In this document: piece by piece, positions 16,627-25,978 of the stretch
How the letters are laid out: every line of letters begins with the position of its first letter
Numbering within the stretch: position 1 is the first letter of the stretch
Assembly: GCA_965223985.1 (NCBI GenBank)
Contig: OZ245030.1
Coordinates: 682,001-746,000, forward strand
Origin: JAPPKS01 sp963667895
GTDB taxonomy: Bacteria; Poribacteria; WGA-4E; PCPOR2b
Direction: 5' to 3'
Length of the DNA: 64,000 nt
Notes under the pieces: generated by a model
The model's database searches: none
The model's input: the letters and a program-made list of their open reading frames with translations, nothing else
What the model was told of the DNA's origin: nothing
Translations under genes and position numbers: made by a program

Positions 16627-19341
16627 ATGCGCGACGCCATCTATAATACCTTCAATCTCGCACGACACCCTAGAAACCAACCTTATACGGCAATAGTTGC
16701 CATTAGCAGCTTCATCTTCGCTTTGGCACTCAGTTTCGCTTTCAAAGAACATCTGCAGTTTTTAGGCCAAAGAAGAATTGATGAATTGACAGAGATTGTG
16801 GGTTGGGTTTCAGTAAATAATTATATAAAGCGGATGGAGATTGTAAACTACATTGCAGCCATGATTTTCGTGCCGTTATTTTCTCTTTTGGCTTGTGGAT
16901 TCTGGCTTGTGATTTCTACGCTCTGTGCGGTCTGGGCGAAGCTGCCTCAAGAAAGCATCTTGAGACAACACGCTTTCACATATCTTCTCTTGCTGCTAGC
17001 GTTGGAAAAGGGGTACTTGCCCGACACACTTGCAGGAACTGTGGGAATTCCTATCCTCCTCTGCCTTGTTGCTCAAGGGTTTCTCTTGGCTTTCCATCTG
17101 TTGGCCATCAAAAGAAAAGTCACCAAAAAACCGAAAGATGATATCCCAACTGCGGAAATTGGCGTTAGCTCTGTGCTTTGGGCGAGAGAAATTCTGAGGT
17201 TTCATGGTATTCCACTCGCTAGTGGTGTGTGCCTAGCGGTTTTTCTACTCATTCGTGGGAGCCCGAAGGATATAACACCGATTCAGTGTTGGGAGTTGTT
17301 GTTTTTTGTGGTCTTGGGAACATGGACACTCTGGTTGGGTTATTCGGTGTTGCTAAGCGGTTTGACGGGTTACCGCTTCGCTGATGTCCTCCGGTGTGAT
17401 TCGGTGACTTACTTTCCAACCTTTCTACTTCTATTCCTGGCAGTGCTCTTTGAAGTCAAGGGGGCGGCAACCATCCTGGCGGTTGTAGTCGTCATTGCGT
17501 TTGTTGTTTTGAAAATCCTCGTTTTTTTTCAACTTCGTTCGTCTAGCAGCACACTTGAGCCGCACGTTGCCATTTTTGTACTGAATGTCATTATGATTTC
17601 AGGGCTCATCTATGTCTTTTTGTATGATAGCAATTTCCGTCTAAATCATGCGTGGCATACGGGTGGAATCGATTTATTCCACGAAGGGGAACGAGTAGGG
17701 GTTGTCAACGAACTGCTTCGGGGCGAAATTGTGTATCGAGATATACACCTTTTACATGGGCTCTTTCATAATGCCTACAAATCGTTGCTTGGGATGAAGC
17801 TCTTTGGGGAAACGCTTGAAGCAGATAGACGAATTTATCATCTCGTGTATCCTCTGGGATACGTGTGTTTTTATCTGCTCGCACTACAATTTTTTCAGCA
17901 GCGAGCCGCTGCTCATCTGTTCACTTTCGCTTTCATTTTTATTGCCATTGCGACGGCAGTGTACGCAGGTGTTACGCGTGCCTACCTTCCAGCAACAGAC
18001 AGGCACATCTTTGGCTTTATCACAATTGCGCTGCTGTGCCGTTGGTTAAACAAGAGAGTTACGTCTGGAAAACCGCTCCTCATTTCGGCAGGAATCTGCA
18101 CACCGCTGGCGGTGTTTAACAGTCTAGATGTCGGTTTATATACATGGGCAGCGTCCAGTATCTTTCTGCTGCTTTTCGGCTTCATTTCCGTCCGGGGGGA
18201 GTTGCCCGACACTGCTTTCCCAAACAGAAGGGCCAAAGAATTTTTTCTGTCGCCGTTTCTCACGTATAAGTTGGGCGTGCTTATCGGTTTTCTGCCGTTT
18301 CTTATCTATTTTGGTGCGCACGGCGCAATTGATGATGTGATAAAAGGGTCATGGATACAAACCGTCTACCACGTCCCAATCTTTGGAACGCCCTTTATTT
18401 CCATATCGCCGGAACTTTCAAAAGTGACTTCTCTCGTTACGTTTTCGCAGTTCATTTTAAGTCGCGCGTTTATGTGGTATTTTCCAATTCTTATTTACTT
18501 GATGACCTTGACCTTCCTTCTGTTTCGTGCCATTGCCAATCGAGGACGAATAAATGAGTGGAAACTGCTACTGATTCTACTGGCTGGAATTATCTGTTTC
18601 CGTACAGCTTTGGGCCGTTCAGACTGGAACCACATCACGTTCAGTTTGGCATATTTCTGGCTCATCTGCTGCTTTTTTCTTGAGCGGGGATTTCACACAT
18701 GCAAATCTTACAGAGCAGAATCAGCAGAAGATAATTCCAATGAATTGTCTGACTCTGTGTGCGGTACGCATCGGTTCTCAACAGAGATTCTTCGGTTTGT
18801 TTTCCCATTGGTTATCTTGGTAGGAGTAATCTGGTACATTCAAGCGGATTTGTACAAGCCACTCGCACTCGCTGAACGGACATTAATGCGTCTGCCGAAA
18901 TACGGAGCCATCCCACCACAGTATGAAGAGTACGTTGAGCCTCGCATCGAACGTGCGGGAAGTATTCTTACTCCTCCTAGTCAGGCGAATGAGATTGAGA
19001 GGGTTGTCGCATATCTTCAGACAAATACTACACCTGCCGAGCCAATCTTTGACTTATCAAATCAGGGTGCCTATTACTTCCTTGCCGATAGACCTAACCC
19101 AACCCGGTTTCCTCTAGTTGTCTATGCTTCTCCTGAACCGCTACAGAAAGAAGTTATTGCTGACCTAGAACAGGCGAAGCCAAAGTATGTTATCTTCAAA
19201 ACAGGAAGCGGATGGGGTAACGCTCCGGATGGTATCCCAACTGTGGATAGGGTTCCACTAGTCGCCGCGTATATTCGATCGAATTATGAAACAGATGTAG
19301 AGATTGGAAGTGTCTTGATTTGGAAAAGGCGGAGCGGCTAG
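16627..19341 (+). CDS. large polytopic membrane protein, possible GT-C-type glycosyltransferase
   Basis: A 904-residue integral membrane protein with numerous hydrophobic segments spread over roughly the first 650 residues and again near 710-730, ending in a soluble domain of about 180 residues. Between membrane segments lies an acidic/histidine-rich loop (GIDLFHEGERVGV then YRDIHLLHGLFHNAYK). Such loops after an early membrane span, followed by DRRIYHL, recall GT-C glycosyltransferases (dolichol- or undecaprenyl-type sugar donors). The family call is inference. The C-terminal part has LEQAKPKYVIFKTGSGW. No good ribosome site is visible at ATG 16627, so the start could be slightly downstream. 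Confidence 0.7.
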   Translation: MRDAIYNTFNLARHPRNQPYTAIVAISSFIFALALSFAFKEHLQFLGQRRIDELTEIVGWVSVNNYIKRMEIVNYIAAMIFVPLFSLLACGFWLVISTLCAVWAKLPQESILRQHAFTYLLLLLALEKGYLPDTLAGTVGIPILLCLVAQGFLLAFHLLAIKRKVTKKPKDDIPTAEIGVSSVLWAREILRFHGIPLASGVCLAVFLLIRGSPKDITPIQCWELLFFVVLGTWTLWLGYSVLLSGLTGYRFADVLRCDSVTYFPTFLLLFLAVLFEVKGAATILAVVVVIAFVVLKILVFFQLRSSSSTLEPHVAIFVLNVIMISGLIYVFLYDSNFRLNHAWHTGGIDLFHEGERVGVVNELLRGEIVYRDIHLLHGLFHNAYKSLLGMKLFGETLEADRRIYHLVYPLGYVCFYLLALQFFQQRAAAHLFTFAFIFIAIATAVYAGVTRAYLPATDRHIFGFITIALLCRWLNKRVTSGKPLLISAGICTPLAVFNSLDVGLYTWAASSIFLLLFGFISVRGELPDTAFPNRRAKEFFLSPFLTYKLGVLIGFLPFLIYFGAHGAIDDVIKGSWIQTVYHVPIFGTPFISISPELSKVTSLVTFSQFILSRAFMWYFPILIYLMTLTFLLFRAIANRGRINEWKLLLILLAGIICFRTALGRSDWNHITFSLAYFWLICCFFLERGFHTCKSYRAESAEDNSNELSDSVCGTHRFSTEILRFVFPLVILVGVIWYIQADLYKPLALAERTLMRLPKYGAIPPQYEEYVEPRIERAGSILTPPSQANEIERVVAYLQTNTTPAEPIFDLSNQGAYYFLADRPNPTRFPLVVYASPEPLQKEVIADLEQAKPKYVIFKTGSGWGNAPDGIPTVDRVPLVAAYIRSNYETDVEIGSVLIWKRRSG

Positions 19342-19397
19342 TGCCCCGTGTAATAGAAGCAGTATCACGCATCTAGCGGGTGGGTTGGAGCCAGAAT

Positions 19398-20381
19398 TCA
19401 GGGGTGTGAATTATTAGCAGTTTCGTGCCTTGGCTTACGATTCAACTCTGTTTCCACTTGTTTTAAGCAATGTCGCCAATATTTGATGGCGTATTTTCTA
19501 ACTTCATCCGCTTGTCCCATCCTATCGAGATAGTGCCCAATCCATCCAAGCAGCCGGTCGCGCGTATCCTTTTTGATGGTGTTACCCTCTGCATCATAAG
19601 CAATTTCATGAAAATTGTTCCAATCCTCAAGCGAGAGGTGAAAATCAATCTCACGGTACAGAATTAAGTTGACCATCAATGACTTCGTAATCTGTTGAGG
19701 GATGTCGCCACTAATGGGAAACAGGTATTCAGGCGCGAAAACCTTTTCTTGGGGAAGTGCCTGGAAATAGTCCAATCGTAAGTCTAGGTCATCCAACTGT
19801 CGATTAGCAATCGCAATGTCCTCAAGCCTGGTTAGCGGACGAGGTGCCGAAACCTGATGAAGCACCACCTGGGCAGCGTCGATCACTAGCTTTCGCTCGG
19901 AAATAGATTCCAGAAATTCGCGTTCCCAATCATTGTAAACTTTAATCTCATCTGGTGCGGCAACCGGCAACATTGTTTGCTCTGGAGAGGTGAGCTTTGA
20001 CGTCTCAAGCGTCTTCTGGGAGCGTATAACTAATTTATCAACGAGCGTATTGCCGATTTGAAAAAACTTAATCGTGCGATTCTTATTCAGTAAACGGACG
20101 GATTTATCCAAATCGCCCTTGCTGCCGTACTCCAATCCTATACTTGTTAGCGCAAACGCTTCCTGAATATGTCTTCGAATTGCTGTAGACGATGTGAAAT
20201 CTTCAACTCTAATCGAAATCAGCTTGTGAGAAAGTACGGCAGTATCCTTGTGAATTTCATCTATTCTCTCAGGTGTAATTTCCCCCGTCTTTTGCCCATG
20301 TGCGAGTGCTTGTGCGAAAAACAGACGATTGTTATATTGAATCAGGGCATCGCTTTCAAGTATTTCTTTGTTATTCGTCAT
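19398..20381 (-). CDS. hypothetical protein coupled to a DUF6178-like gene
   Basis: A 327-residue soluble, helical protein without recognised motifs. It is rich in charged residues and has a region KSLMVNLILYREIDFHLSLEDW. Its ATG overlaps the 3' end of the upstream gene by 11 bases, so the two are translationally coupled. In DUF6178 proteins known from other phyla a single longer chain is found; this gene may encode the C-terminal half of that chain as a separate protein. That is inference from position and size. Confidence 0.65.
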   Translation of the reverse strand: MTNNKEILESDALIQYNNRLFFAQALAHGQKTGEITPERIDEIHKDTAVLSHKLISIRVEDFTSSTAIRRHIQEAFALTSIGLEYGSKGDLDKSVRLLNKNRTIKFFQIGNTLVDKLVIRSQKTLETSKLTSPEQTMLPVAAPDEIKVYNDWEREFLESISERKLVIDAAQVVLHQVSAPRPLTRLEDIAIANRQLDDLDLRLDYFQALPQEKVFAPEYLFPISGDIPQQITKSLMVNLILYREIDFHLSLEDWNNFHEIAYDAEGNTIKKDTRDRLLGWIGHYLDRMGQADEVRKYAIKYWRHCLKQVETELNRKPRHETANNSHP

Positions 20382-21228
20382 CTTCTATATTAGAATTAGA
20401 TTTCTCGGATACCTCGTCCGGATTGTCGCCCACTAGATTCAGATTATCAAGATCGACCTTTTCAAGGATTTCCTCCTCTGTGATATCTATGCCAGCCGTC
20501 AAATCACGTTTTTGAACCCGTTCATCGCGCTGCTCTTTAACCTGTCCAAGTACACGCTCGGGGTCAAAATCTATTTTTTCACGATCTGCCGCACTAGCCT
20601 CCAGTGTAAAGATTTCATGCAAAAGGCGTGTGAACAATTCTCCATCCGCTTCCCAGATTGCTGTTATAATGTCTCTTGCCCGATCGTCCGCATATACAAT
20701 CTCTTTCGATGTCGGATCAATCAAACCTGCCTCGATAAACAGTGCTTTATAGTTTGTTTTTACCTTAACTCGATTGCGCAGCATGTTGGCAATTAACCTG
20801 ACATCCACCCGAGAGAGTAGACTTCCGAGTTCATCACGGTCGCATTCTGACAACTCAAAAAGCCAGAGATTGAGTGATTTTTCATCGAGTTTGCCGTTTC
20901 GCCATAGTGTCAAATCAATTACTTCTTCAAACTGTTCTGGCGAAAGACATTGCAACATTACCGATGCGAGCCCCGTCCCGAGCGTCGTATCTAAAATTTG
21001 CAACACATCTTCCGTTGGGCTTTTTTGGACAAGTTCTGTACAATCTTCCACAAGGTAATACAGTTCCTCGCGATCTCTAGCGTTCCGCGTAGATGAAATA
21101 ATCTCTAATTGCTGTCCCGTTGTATAACTTTGGAACAACGCCTCCGCTGCCTGCGTAGGCATTGCCAACAATTTTTGGGCTTTCTGATATGAGTCAACGA
21201 GTTTTGCTTGGGTCACGCGATTCTCCAT
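20371..21228 (-). CDS. DUF6178-like protein
   Basis: A 285-residue acidic protein. The stretch EEVIDLTLWRNGKLDEKSLN followed by SRVDVRLIANMLRNRVKVKT resembles the LWRxxxLD repeats of the DUF6178 family, whose function is unknown. The C-terminus is very acidic (IEDDE end). ATG 21228 (MENRVTQAKLV) is preferred to a longer start at 21357, because the promoter at 21339-21367 would place the transcript start inside the longer version. It is first in a two-gene unit with the gene at 19398. Confidence 0.65.
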   Translation of the reverse strand: MENRVTQAKLVDSYQKAQKLLAMPTQAAEALFQSYTTGQQLEIISSTRNARDREELYYLVEDCTELVQKSPTEDVLQILDTTLGTGLASVMLQCLSPEQFEEVIDLTLWRNGKLDEKSLNLWLFELSECDRDELGSLLSRVDVRLIANMLRNRVKVKTNYKALFIEAGLIDPTSKEIVYADDRARDIITAIWEADGELFTRLLHEIFTLEASAADREKIDFDPERVLGQVKEQRDERVQKRDLTAGIDITEEEILEKVDLDNLNLVGDNPDEVSEKSNSNIEDDE

Positions 21229-21338
21229 TTGGCTGTGTGAAAAAAACGCGCACTTGTGCTCCGGGCGGTTATAGTCTATGCGCAAGACGTGATTCGCCGT
21301 ATTGATTGATGGCTGGGACAGCCAAAAAAACAAGTTTA

Positions 21339-21367
21339 ATTTTAACGTGAAATGCACGCGATGTCAA
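21339..21367 (-). promoter_or_regulatory. minus-strand promoter of the DUF6178 pair
   Basis: Read on the minus strand, TTGACA (21367-21362) and TAAAAT (21344-21339) are spaced by 17 bases. The start would fall near 21332, about 100 bases ahead of ATG 21228. It lies back to back with a plus-strand promoter at 21394-21422. Confidence 0.65.
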
Positions 21368-21393
21368 GCCCTGATTCACAATAGAGATTTCTG

Positions 21394-21422
21394 TTGACCC
21401 GTAATTACACGCATGCTAAAAT
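21394..21422 (+). promoter_or_regulatory. plus-strand promoter of the DUF2617-speE pair
   Basis: TTGACC at 21394-21399 and TAAAAT at 21417-21422, spacer 17 bases. The start would be near 21429, giving a leader of about 90 bases to ATG 21520. Only 26 bases separate its -35 box from that of the divergent promoter. Confidence 0.6.
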
Positions 21423-21519
21423 CTCAAATTAGAGACAAGTAGGCACATGATACACACGGCAAAAAAACACAATGGCTATCTTCTATTCCACGAGATAATA
21501 TGACGCTGGGGAAACTTTC

Positions 21520-22059
21520 ATGACACGGTATCAAAATCAGTCAATTTCCGAACTGAATTTTTATCTTTTGGAAACAGAGGATCTACCTGAGAACATAGAA
21601 GTCCTGAAACATAAGCATCTTTATCAATCAGACTATCAGCTTGATTTACGTGTGGTGAGTACGAGCCATGCCCTATCAATCGTCACGCCGTTTGCAACCT
21701 TAACAGAGGTAGTTGCTTGTTCAACGATTGACAACTTGCAAAAGCCGGTACTCTGTGTTAAGCGACTGCGTGAATCCGGAGGCGAGGCAGTTTGTCGCAG
21801 CAATTTGCGATATTCAATTGATTGGGAGATACAACGGTTCACACCAACTGACTTTTTACAGCATTCCCACCTGTTACATCAGCGAAAGGAAGCGGGGGTT
21901 TACTATGAATTTCCAGGTGAATCATTCGGCTTTGAACACCCTGCCTTGACGCTCATTGAGTATGTTTGCCAACCGAAGCACATTCGGATACAAACCTGCC
22001 ATACCTATCCGAACGAATTCGGGATCGTTACGACGCAAACACAGATTGAACTGATATGA
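21520..22059 (+). CDS. DUF2617 family protein
   Basis: A 179-residue soluble protein of family DUF2617. Visible conserved parts are SHALSIVTPFATLTEVVA, the charged middle segment and FPGESFGFEHPALTLIEY. Genes of this family recur next to membrane-anchored spermidine synthases, and here the stop codon overlaps the next ATG (ATGA at 22056), which implies coupled translation. The molecular role is unknown; its constant partner suggests a polyamine-related task. Confidence 0.8.
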   Translation: MTRYQNQSISELNFYLLETEDLPENIEVLKHKHLYQSDYQLDLRVVSTSHALSIVTPFATLTEVVACSTIDNLQKPVLCVKRLRESGGEAVCRSNLRYSIDWEIQRFTPTDFLQHSHLLHQRKEAGVYYEFPGESFGFEHPALTLIEYVCQPKHIRIQTCHTYPNEFGIVTTQTQIELI

Positions 22060-23600
22060 ACGCAAACCCCTCCGAATCAATGCTTCAATCTGTCAGGTCT
22101 CGAAGCGTCATACTATTGCTCTCTACCTCTATCATTGCTGTTTGCGCGCTTGTCTATGAGCTCGGCATCGGGAGCTTATCATCCTATCTGCTAGGTAACA
22201 CTGTCTATCAATTTTCGATTACCATCGGGCTGTTCATGACGGCTTTAGGCGTTGGATCCTACCTCTCCAAATATCTTACACGACGACTTATGACCGCCTT
22301 TATCTCCGTTGAATTGGCAATCGGATGCATCGGCGGTTTTTCCTGCCCTCTTCTCTTTGCAGCGTTCAGCTTTAATTTTTTCTACACGCCGATGATGTGG
22401 AGCTTGATCATTCTAATCGGTACACTCACCGGGCTGGAGCTTCCACTGCTGACACGTATTTTCCGCGAATACACCCCTATCCGAATCGCGCTAGCGAACG
22501 TCTTGACCTTTGACTATTTGGGCGGATTGATTGGTGCAATTGCCTTCCCGCTATTGCTGCTTCCTGTCGTCGGAATCTTTGATACATCAATGGTTCTGGG
22601 ACTTGCCAATCTTGCTGTTGTCTTCGGCAACCTGATTTTATTTCGACGTGAAATTCAACATCTGAAGTCAATCTCGCTTGTGAGCGTGCTCATCACTTTG
22701 GGGCTAGCGGGCGGGTTGTTAATCAGCGATCCAGTTAGTGGTTATCTTGAACAGCGCATCTATGCGGATAAAATTATTTTATCAAAAACCTCCAAATATC
22801 AGCGGATTGTTTTAACCCGTTGGAAAGAGGATATTCGCCTTTTCATCAACGGACGCTTGCAATTCAGCGCGATGGACGAACATCGTTATCATGAAATCCT
22901 TGTTCATCCGGCGGCATCGCTCATCCCGTCACGATCGCAGATTCTTGTGCTCGGCGGCGGCGATGGGCTCGCAGTACGAGAGATATTGAAATACAATGAT
23001 GTGGATTCGATAACAGTTGTTGACATCGATCCAATGATTACGAATCTTGCGCGTACAGATCGTATGTTCCGCCAACTGAACCGCGATGCCTTCCACAATC
23101 CGAAGGTGCACGTGATTAACCAGGATGCTCAGCGGTTTCTCCAGACGACGGAGCAGCGTTATAACCTCATTGTCATTGATCTACCGGATCCAGATGATGA
23201 AGGGTTGGTATCGCTTTATTCAAGAGAGTTCTACCAACTTGTCAAACACCACCTAACTAGAGATGGACTCGCTGTAACACAGAGCACTTCCCCCGTCTTT
23301 GCTCGGAAAGCGTTTTGGTGTATCCATCAGACTATCGAAGCGGCTGGATTCGATGCAATCCCTTACCACGTCTATGTGCCGAGCTTTGGTGAGTGGGGTT
23401 TTAATTTGTTTGGTGAATGGCGTCCCAATCCAAATCGAATCAGAATCACTGTGCCTACGCGTTTTCTTTCAAATGCGTCAATTGCCTCTGTCTTTACATT
23501 TGACAAAGATAACGAGGAAATCGAGACACAGGTTAATACGCTGCTGACACCCATATTGTTGTTCTATCATCGATCAGGTTGGCAATCCTGGGGCCTCTGA
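22056..23600 (+). CDS. membrane-anchored spermidine synthase-like aminopropyltransferase
   Basis: A 514-residue fusion. The N-terminal half (about residues 15-225) holds several transmembrane segments (for example SLSSYLLGNTVYQFSITIGL and LALANVLTFDYLGGLIGA-like helices). The C-terminal half is a spermidine synthase fold: SKYQRIVLTRW, LFINGRLQFSAMDEHRYHE, the nucleotide motif LVLGGGDGLAVREILKY, VVDIDPMI, and the acidic catalytic loop IVIDLPDPDDEG. The conserved YHE and DLPDPD residues argue for an active aminopropyl transfer using decarboxylated SAM. The membrane half implies action at the inner membrane. Acceptor polyamine is not determined. Confidence 0.88.
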   Translation: MNANPSESMLQSVRSRSVILLLSTSIIAVCALVYELGIGSLSSYLLGNTVYQFSITIGLFMTALGVGSYLSKYLTRRLMTAFISVELAIGCIGGFSCPLLFAAFSFNFFYTPMMWSLIILIGTLTGLELPLLTRIFREYTPIRIALANVLTFDYLGGLIGAIAFPLLLLPVVGIFDTSMVLGLANLAVVFGNLILFRREIQHLKSISLVSVLITLGLAGGLLISDPVSGYLEQRIYADKIILSKTSKYQRIVLTRWKEDIRLFINGRLQFSAMDEHRYHEILVHPAASLIPSRSQILVLGGGDGLAVREILKYNDVDSITVVDIDPMITNLARTDRMFRQLNRDAFHNPKVHVINQDAQRFLQTTEQRYNLIVIDLPDPDDEGLVSLYSREFYQLVKHHLTRDGLAVTQSTSPVFARKAFWCIHQTIEAAGFDAIPYHVYVPSFGEWGFNLFGEWRPNPNRIRITVPTRFLSNASIASVFTFDKDNEEIETQVNTLLTPILLFYHRSGWQSWGL

Positions 23601-23716
23601 TGATGAGGACACTTGGCTAGTGATTGCCACTTTTATACAACGGCGCGAATTGTCCAATCGCATGCCTGCTTCTCCCTAAACTTTAATCTCTCGATTCCGT
23701 CATAATCAAAGTCGGA

Positions 23717-23745
23717 TTGACCTAAGACGGATGTTCAATTATAAC
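23717..23745 (+). promoter_or_regulatory. sigma70-like promoter of the TolC gene
   Basis: TTGACC at 23717-23722 and TATAAC at 23740-23745, 17-base spacer. The expected start is near 23752, extremely close to the coding region: it would fall on or beyond the AGGAG box at 23747-23751. Either translation from this promoter is leaderless, or a further promoter upstream makes the leadered mRNA. Confidence 0.45.
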
Positions 23746-23757
23746 TAGGAGATGAGA

Positions 23758-25152
23758 ATGATTCGATACAAGATGTGGATACTTATTGTTTTTGTTTGTA
23801 CGTTGTTTTTTGACCCGCTCACAGGCGTCTTGGAGACAATCGCTCAGAATCACGATCAAAAACAGCTTGAATTGCCACAACCGCTTACACTTGAACAGTG
23901 TATTCAGATTGCACTTGAAGATTCGACTGAAATGAGAAATGCAGGAATAGATTCGGCGATTCAGGAGCTCCGAATCAAAAACGCACGATCGCTCTATTAT
24001 CCAGACTTGTTCATCAACGGACGATATGTTGTCTCTGATCGCTCGAATCTAATTTTCAATGAGCGTTTGCTTGCCGCCGATCAGGCTGATTCTGGGTTCA
24101 TGCGCCACAATTATAATGCAGGCATCACCGCGCGGTATACACTATGGGACCACGGACAAAGAAAGGCTAATTTTGCGCGGGCAAATGAGAGTCTCAACGT
24201 AACCAAGCAGCGGAACCATAGGATTAAACGGAATCTGGTTTTTGACGTGACGCAGGCATACTATAATGTACTTAAAACACACGCGCTGATAGACGTCGAT
24301 CAGGAAATCCTAGCGCGTTCAAGAGAGAACCGTGAACGGGTAAAGGACTTTGTACAAGCAGGGGTACAGATTGAAGCCGATGTTGCGACAGCCCAAGTCA
24401 GAGAGGCTAATGACGAATTAAACCTGCTGAACGACCAAAACGAACTCGAGATTGCCATGGCGAATCTGCCACGAATTATGGGGTTGGATCCGGGCACATT
24501 AATCACGGTTGCGGAGGACATAACGTATCAGCTGTATCGTGAAAAGGGCAAGGTCGAATCGATCCAAATATCACTTGAGGAAGCGGTTCAACGAGCCATT
24601 GAGAATCGCCCCGAATTTGGCGAGTCTGAAGCCAGAATTAAACAACTTGAATCAGATTTGACCTTGGCAAAGTTGGAGCGGTGGCCACGGCTAAATGCAG
24701 AGTCGAGTTATGAGCTCTCCGTCAATGATTCGCTCGATGAACCCAAGAACTTCAGAGAGTTTCAGAATTGGAACATTACTGCGATGTTGAGTTTTCCCAT
24801 TTTCGATGGTGGTGTGGCAAGACGGCGTGCCGAAGAGGCTAAACTAGCCCTTGAACAGGAACATGAGACAGCCGAGGATCTTGAGCGATCCATCGCGTTA
24901 GAGGTTCGTCAGGCCTACCTCAGTCTGAGAAGGGCTGAAAGGGCGTTTGAGATTACCAATACCCAAGTCCGAAACGCTGAGTTAAGTCTCGAAGTAACCC
25001 GAGGACGATTTGAACAAGAACTTGCCATCTTGTTGGAACTGCTTGATGCGCAAACTGAATTTGCGGGCGCATTGACGAATCAGGTTCGCGCTTTCTACGA
25101 CTATAAAATTGCACAAGCGGCTTTGCATCGCGCCATGGGAATTCTCCAATGA
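23758..25152 (+). CDS. TolC-family outer-membrane efflux protein
   Basis: An outer-membrane channel of the TolC/OEP family, about 464 residues. A signal peptide (MIRYKMWILIVFVCTLFF) is followed by two homologous halves, opening LTLEQCIQIALEDSTEMRNA and SLEEAVQRAIENRPEFGESE. Long coiled-coil helices and beta segments (LNAESSYELSVND, LSFPIFDGGVARRRAEEAK) follow. The end LLELLDAQTEFAGALTNQV fits the family. ATG 23758 fits the AGGAG at 23747 better than ATG 23752. It would export substrates together with an inner-membrane pump; the ATPase downstream may be a partner, but no periplasmic adaptor lies beside it. Confidence 0.93.
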   Translation: MIRYKMWILIVFVCTLFFDPLTGVLETIAQNHDQKQLELPQPLTLEQCIQIALEDSTEMRNAGIDSAIQELRIKNARSLYYPDLFINGRYVVSDRSNLIFNERLLAADQADSGFMRHNYNAGITARYTLWDHGQRKANFARANESLNVTKQRNHRIKRNLVFDVTQAYYNVLKTHALIDVDQEILARSRENRERVKDFVQAGVQIEADVATAQVREANDELNLLNDQNELEIAMANLPRIMGLDPGTLITVAEDITYQLYREKGKVESIQISLEEAVQRAIENRPEFGESEARIKQLESDLTLAKLERWPRLNAESSYELSVNDSLDEPKNFREFQNWNITAMLSFPIFDGGVARRRAEEAKLALEQEHETAEDLERSIALEVRQAYLSLRRAERAFEITNTQVRNAELSLEVTRGRFEQELAILLELLDAQTEFAGALTNQVRAFYDYKIAQAALHRAMGILQ

Positions 25153-25235
25153 AGAAAACAGGACCCTCAATTAAATAAACCAAAGTTCACAGGTCAAAAC
25201 CTAACGAACGGAATTACTAGCCTAAGGGTAGCCAA

Positions 25236-25916
25236 TTGTTAATTGATGTCCGCAATCTAAAAATGATATACGCAATCGGAAATGTTGAAGTTCACGCACT
25301 GCGGGGTGTCTCATTCACTGTTGCGCACGGAGAGTTCATCGCCATCATGGGGCCGTCTGGTTCAGGAAAATCCACCTTGATGGATATTCTAGGCTGTCTT
25401 GCGAAGCCGACGGAAGGTGAATACTATCTTGAGGAGGAAGAGGTTGGCAAGCTGTCAGATGATCGCCTTGCCGAGATTCGCAATCGAAAGGTCGGTTTTG
25501 TGTTTCAATCGTTCAATCTTCTGCCACGGACAACGGCGTTACACAATGTCGAACTGCCGCTTATTTACAGTGGAGTAAGGCGAAAAGAACGAAAACGGAG
25601 AGCTTTTGAAGCGTTAGAAGCCGTCGGGTTAGCGGATCGCGTCAACCACAAGTCTAATGAACTATCCGGCGGACAAATTCAGCGCGTTGCAATTGCGCGT
25701 GCGCTCGTGAATAACCCATCAATTACCTTCGCAGATGAGCCAACGGGAAATTTGGACACGAAATCGAGTGAAGAGCTTATGGTAATCTTCGAGCGACTGA
25801 ACAAAGGCGGCAACACAATCATCATGGTGACGCACGAAGCAGATCTTGCCGCCCATGCGCAGCGAATCCTCCACATTCGCGACGGCTTAATCGAACAGGA
25901 TGAAAGACGTGCCTAA
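25236..25916 (+). CDS. ABC transporter ATPase, LolD/MacB type
   Basis: A 226-residue ABC ATPase. Walker A GPSGSGKST (near 39-47), Q-loop VFQSFNLLPRTTALHNVELP, signature LSGGQIQRVAIARAL, Walker B ITFADEPTGNLD and the H-loop VTHEAD are all present. The length and motif details fit the LolD/MacB group that works with FtsX-like permeases in lipoprotein release or tripartite efflux. Translation starts at TTG 25236 after AAGGG. The next gene is a lipoprotein, so no permease or adaptor is adjacent, leaving the ATPase without its usual partner in this window. Confidence 0.9.
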   Translation: MLIDVRNLKMIYAIGNVEVHALRGVSFTVAHGEFIAIMGPSGSGKSTLMDILGCLAKPTEGEYYLEEEEVGKLSDDRLAEIRNRKVGFVFQSFNLLPRTTALHNVELPLIYSGVRRKERKRRAFEALEAVGLADRVNHKSNELSGGQIQRVAIARALVNNPSITFADEPTGNLDTKSSEELMVIFERLNKGGNTIIMVTHEADLAAHAQRILHIRDGLIEQDERRA

Positions 25917-25978
25917 TCAGCAAATGTTATATTAGTCTAAGGAGATGGTAGACACGGACAAACGGGTGCAGTTCAAAA

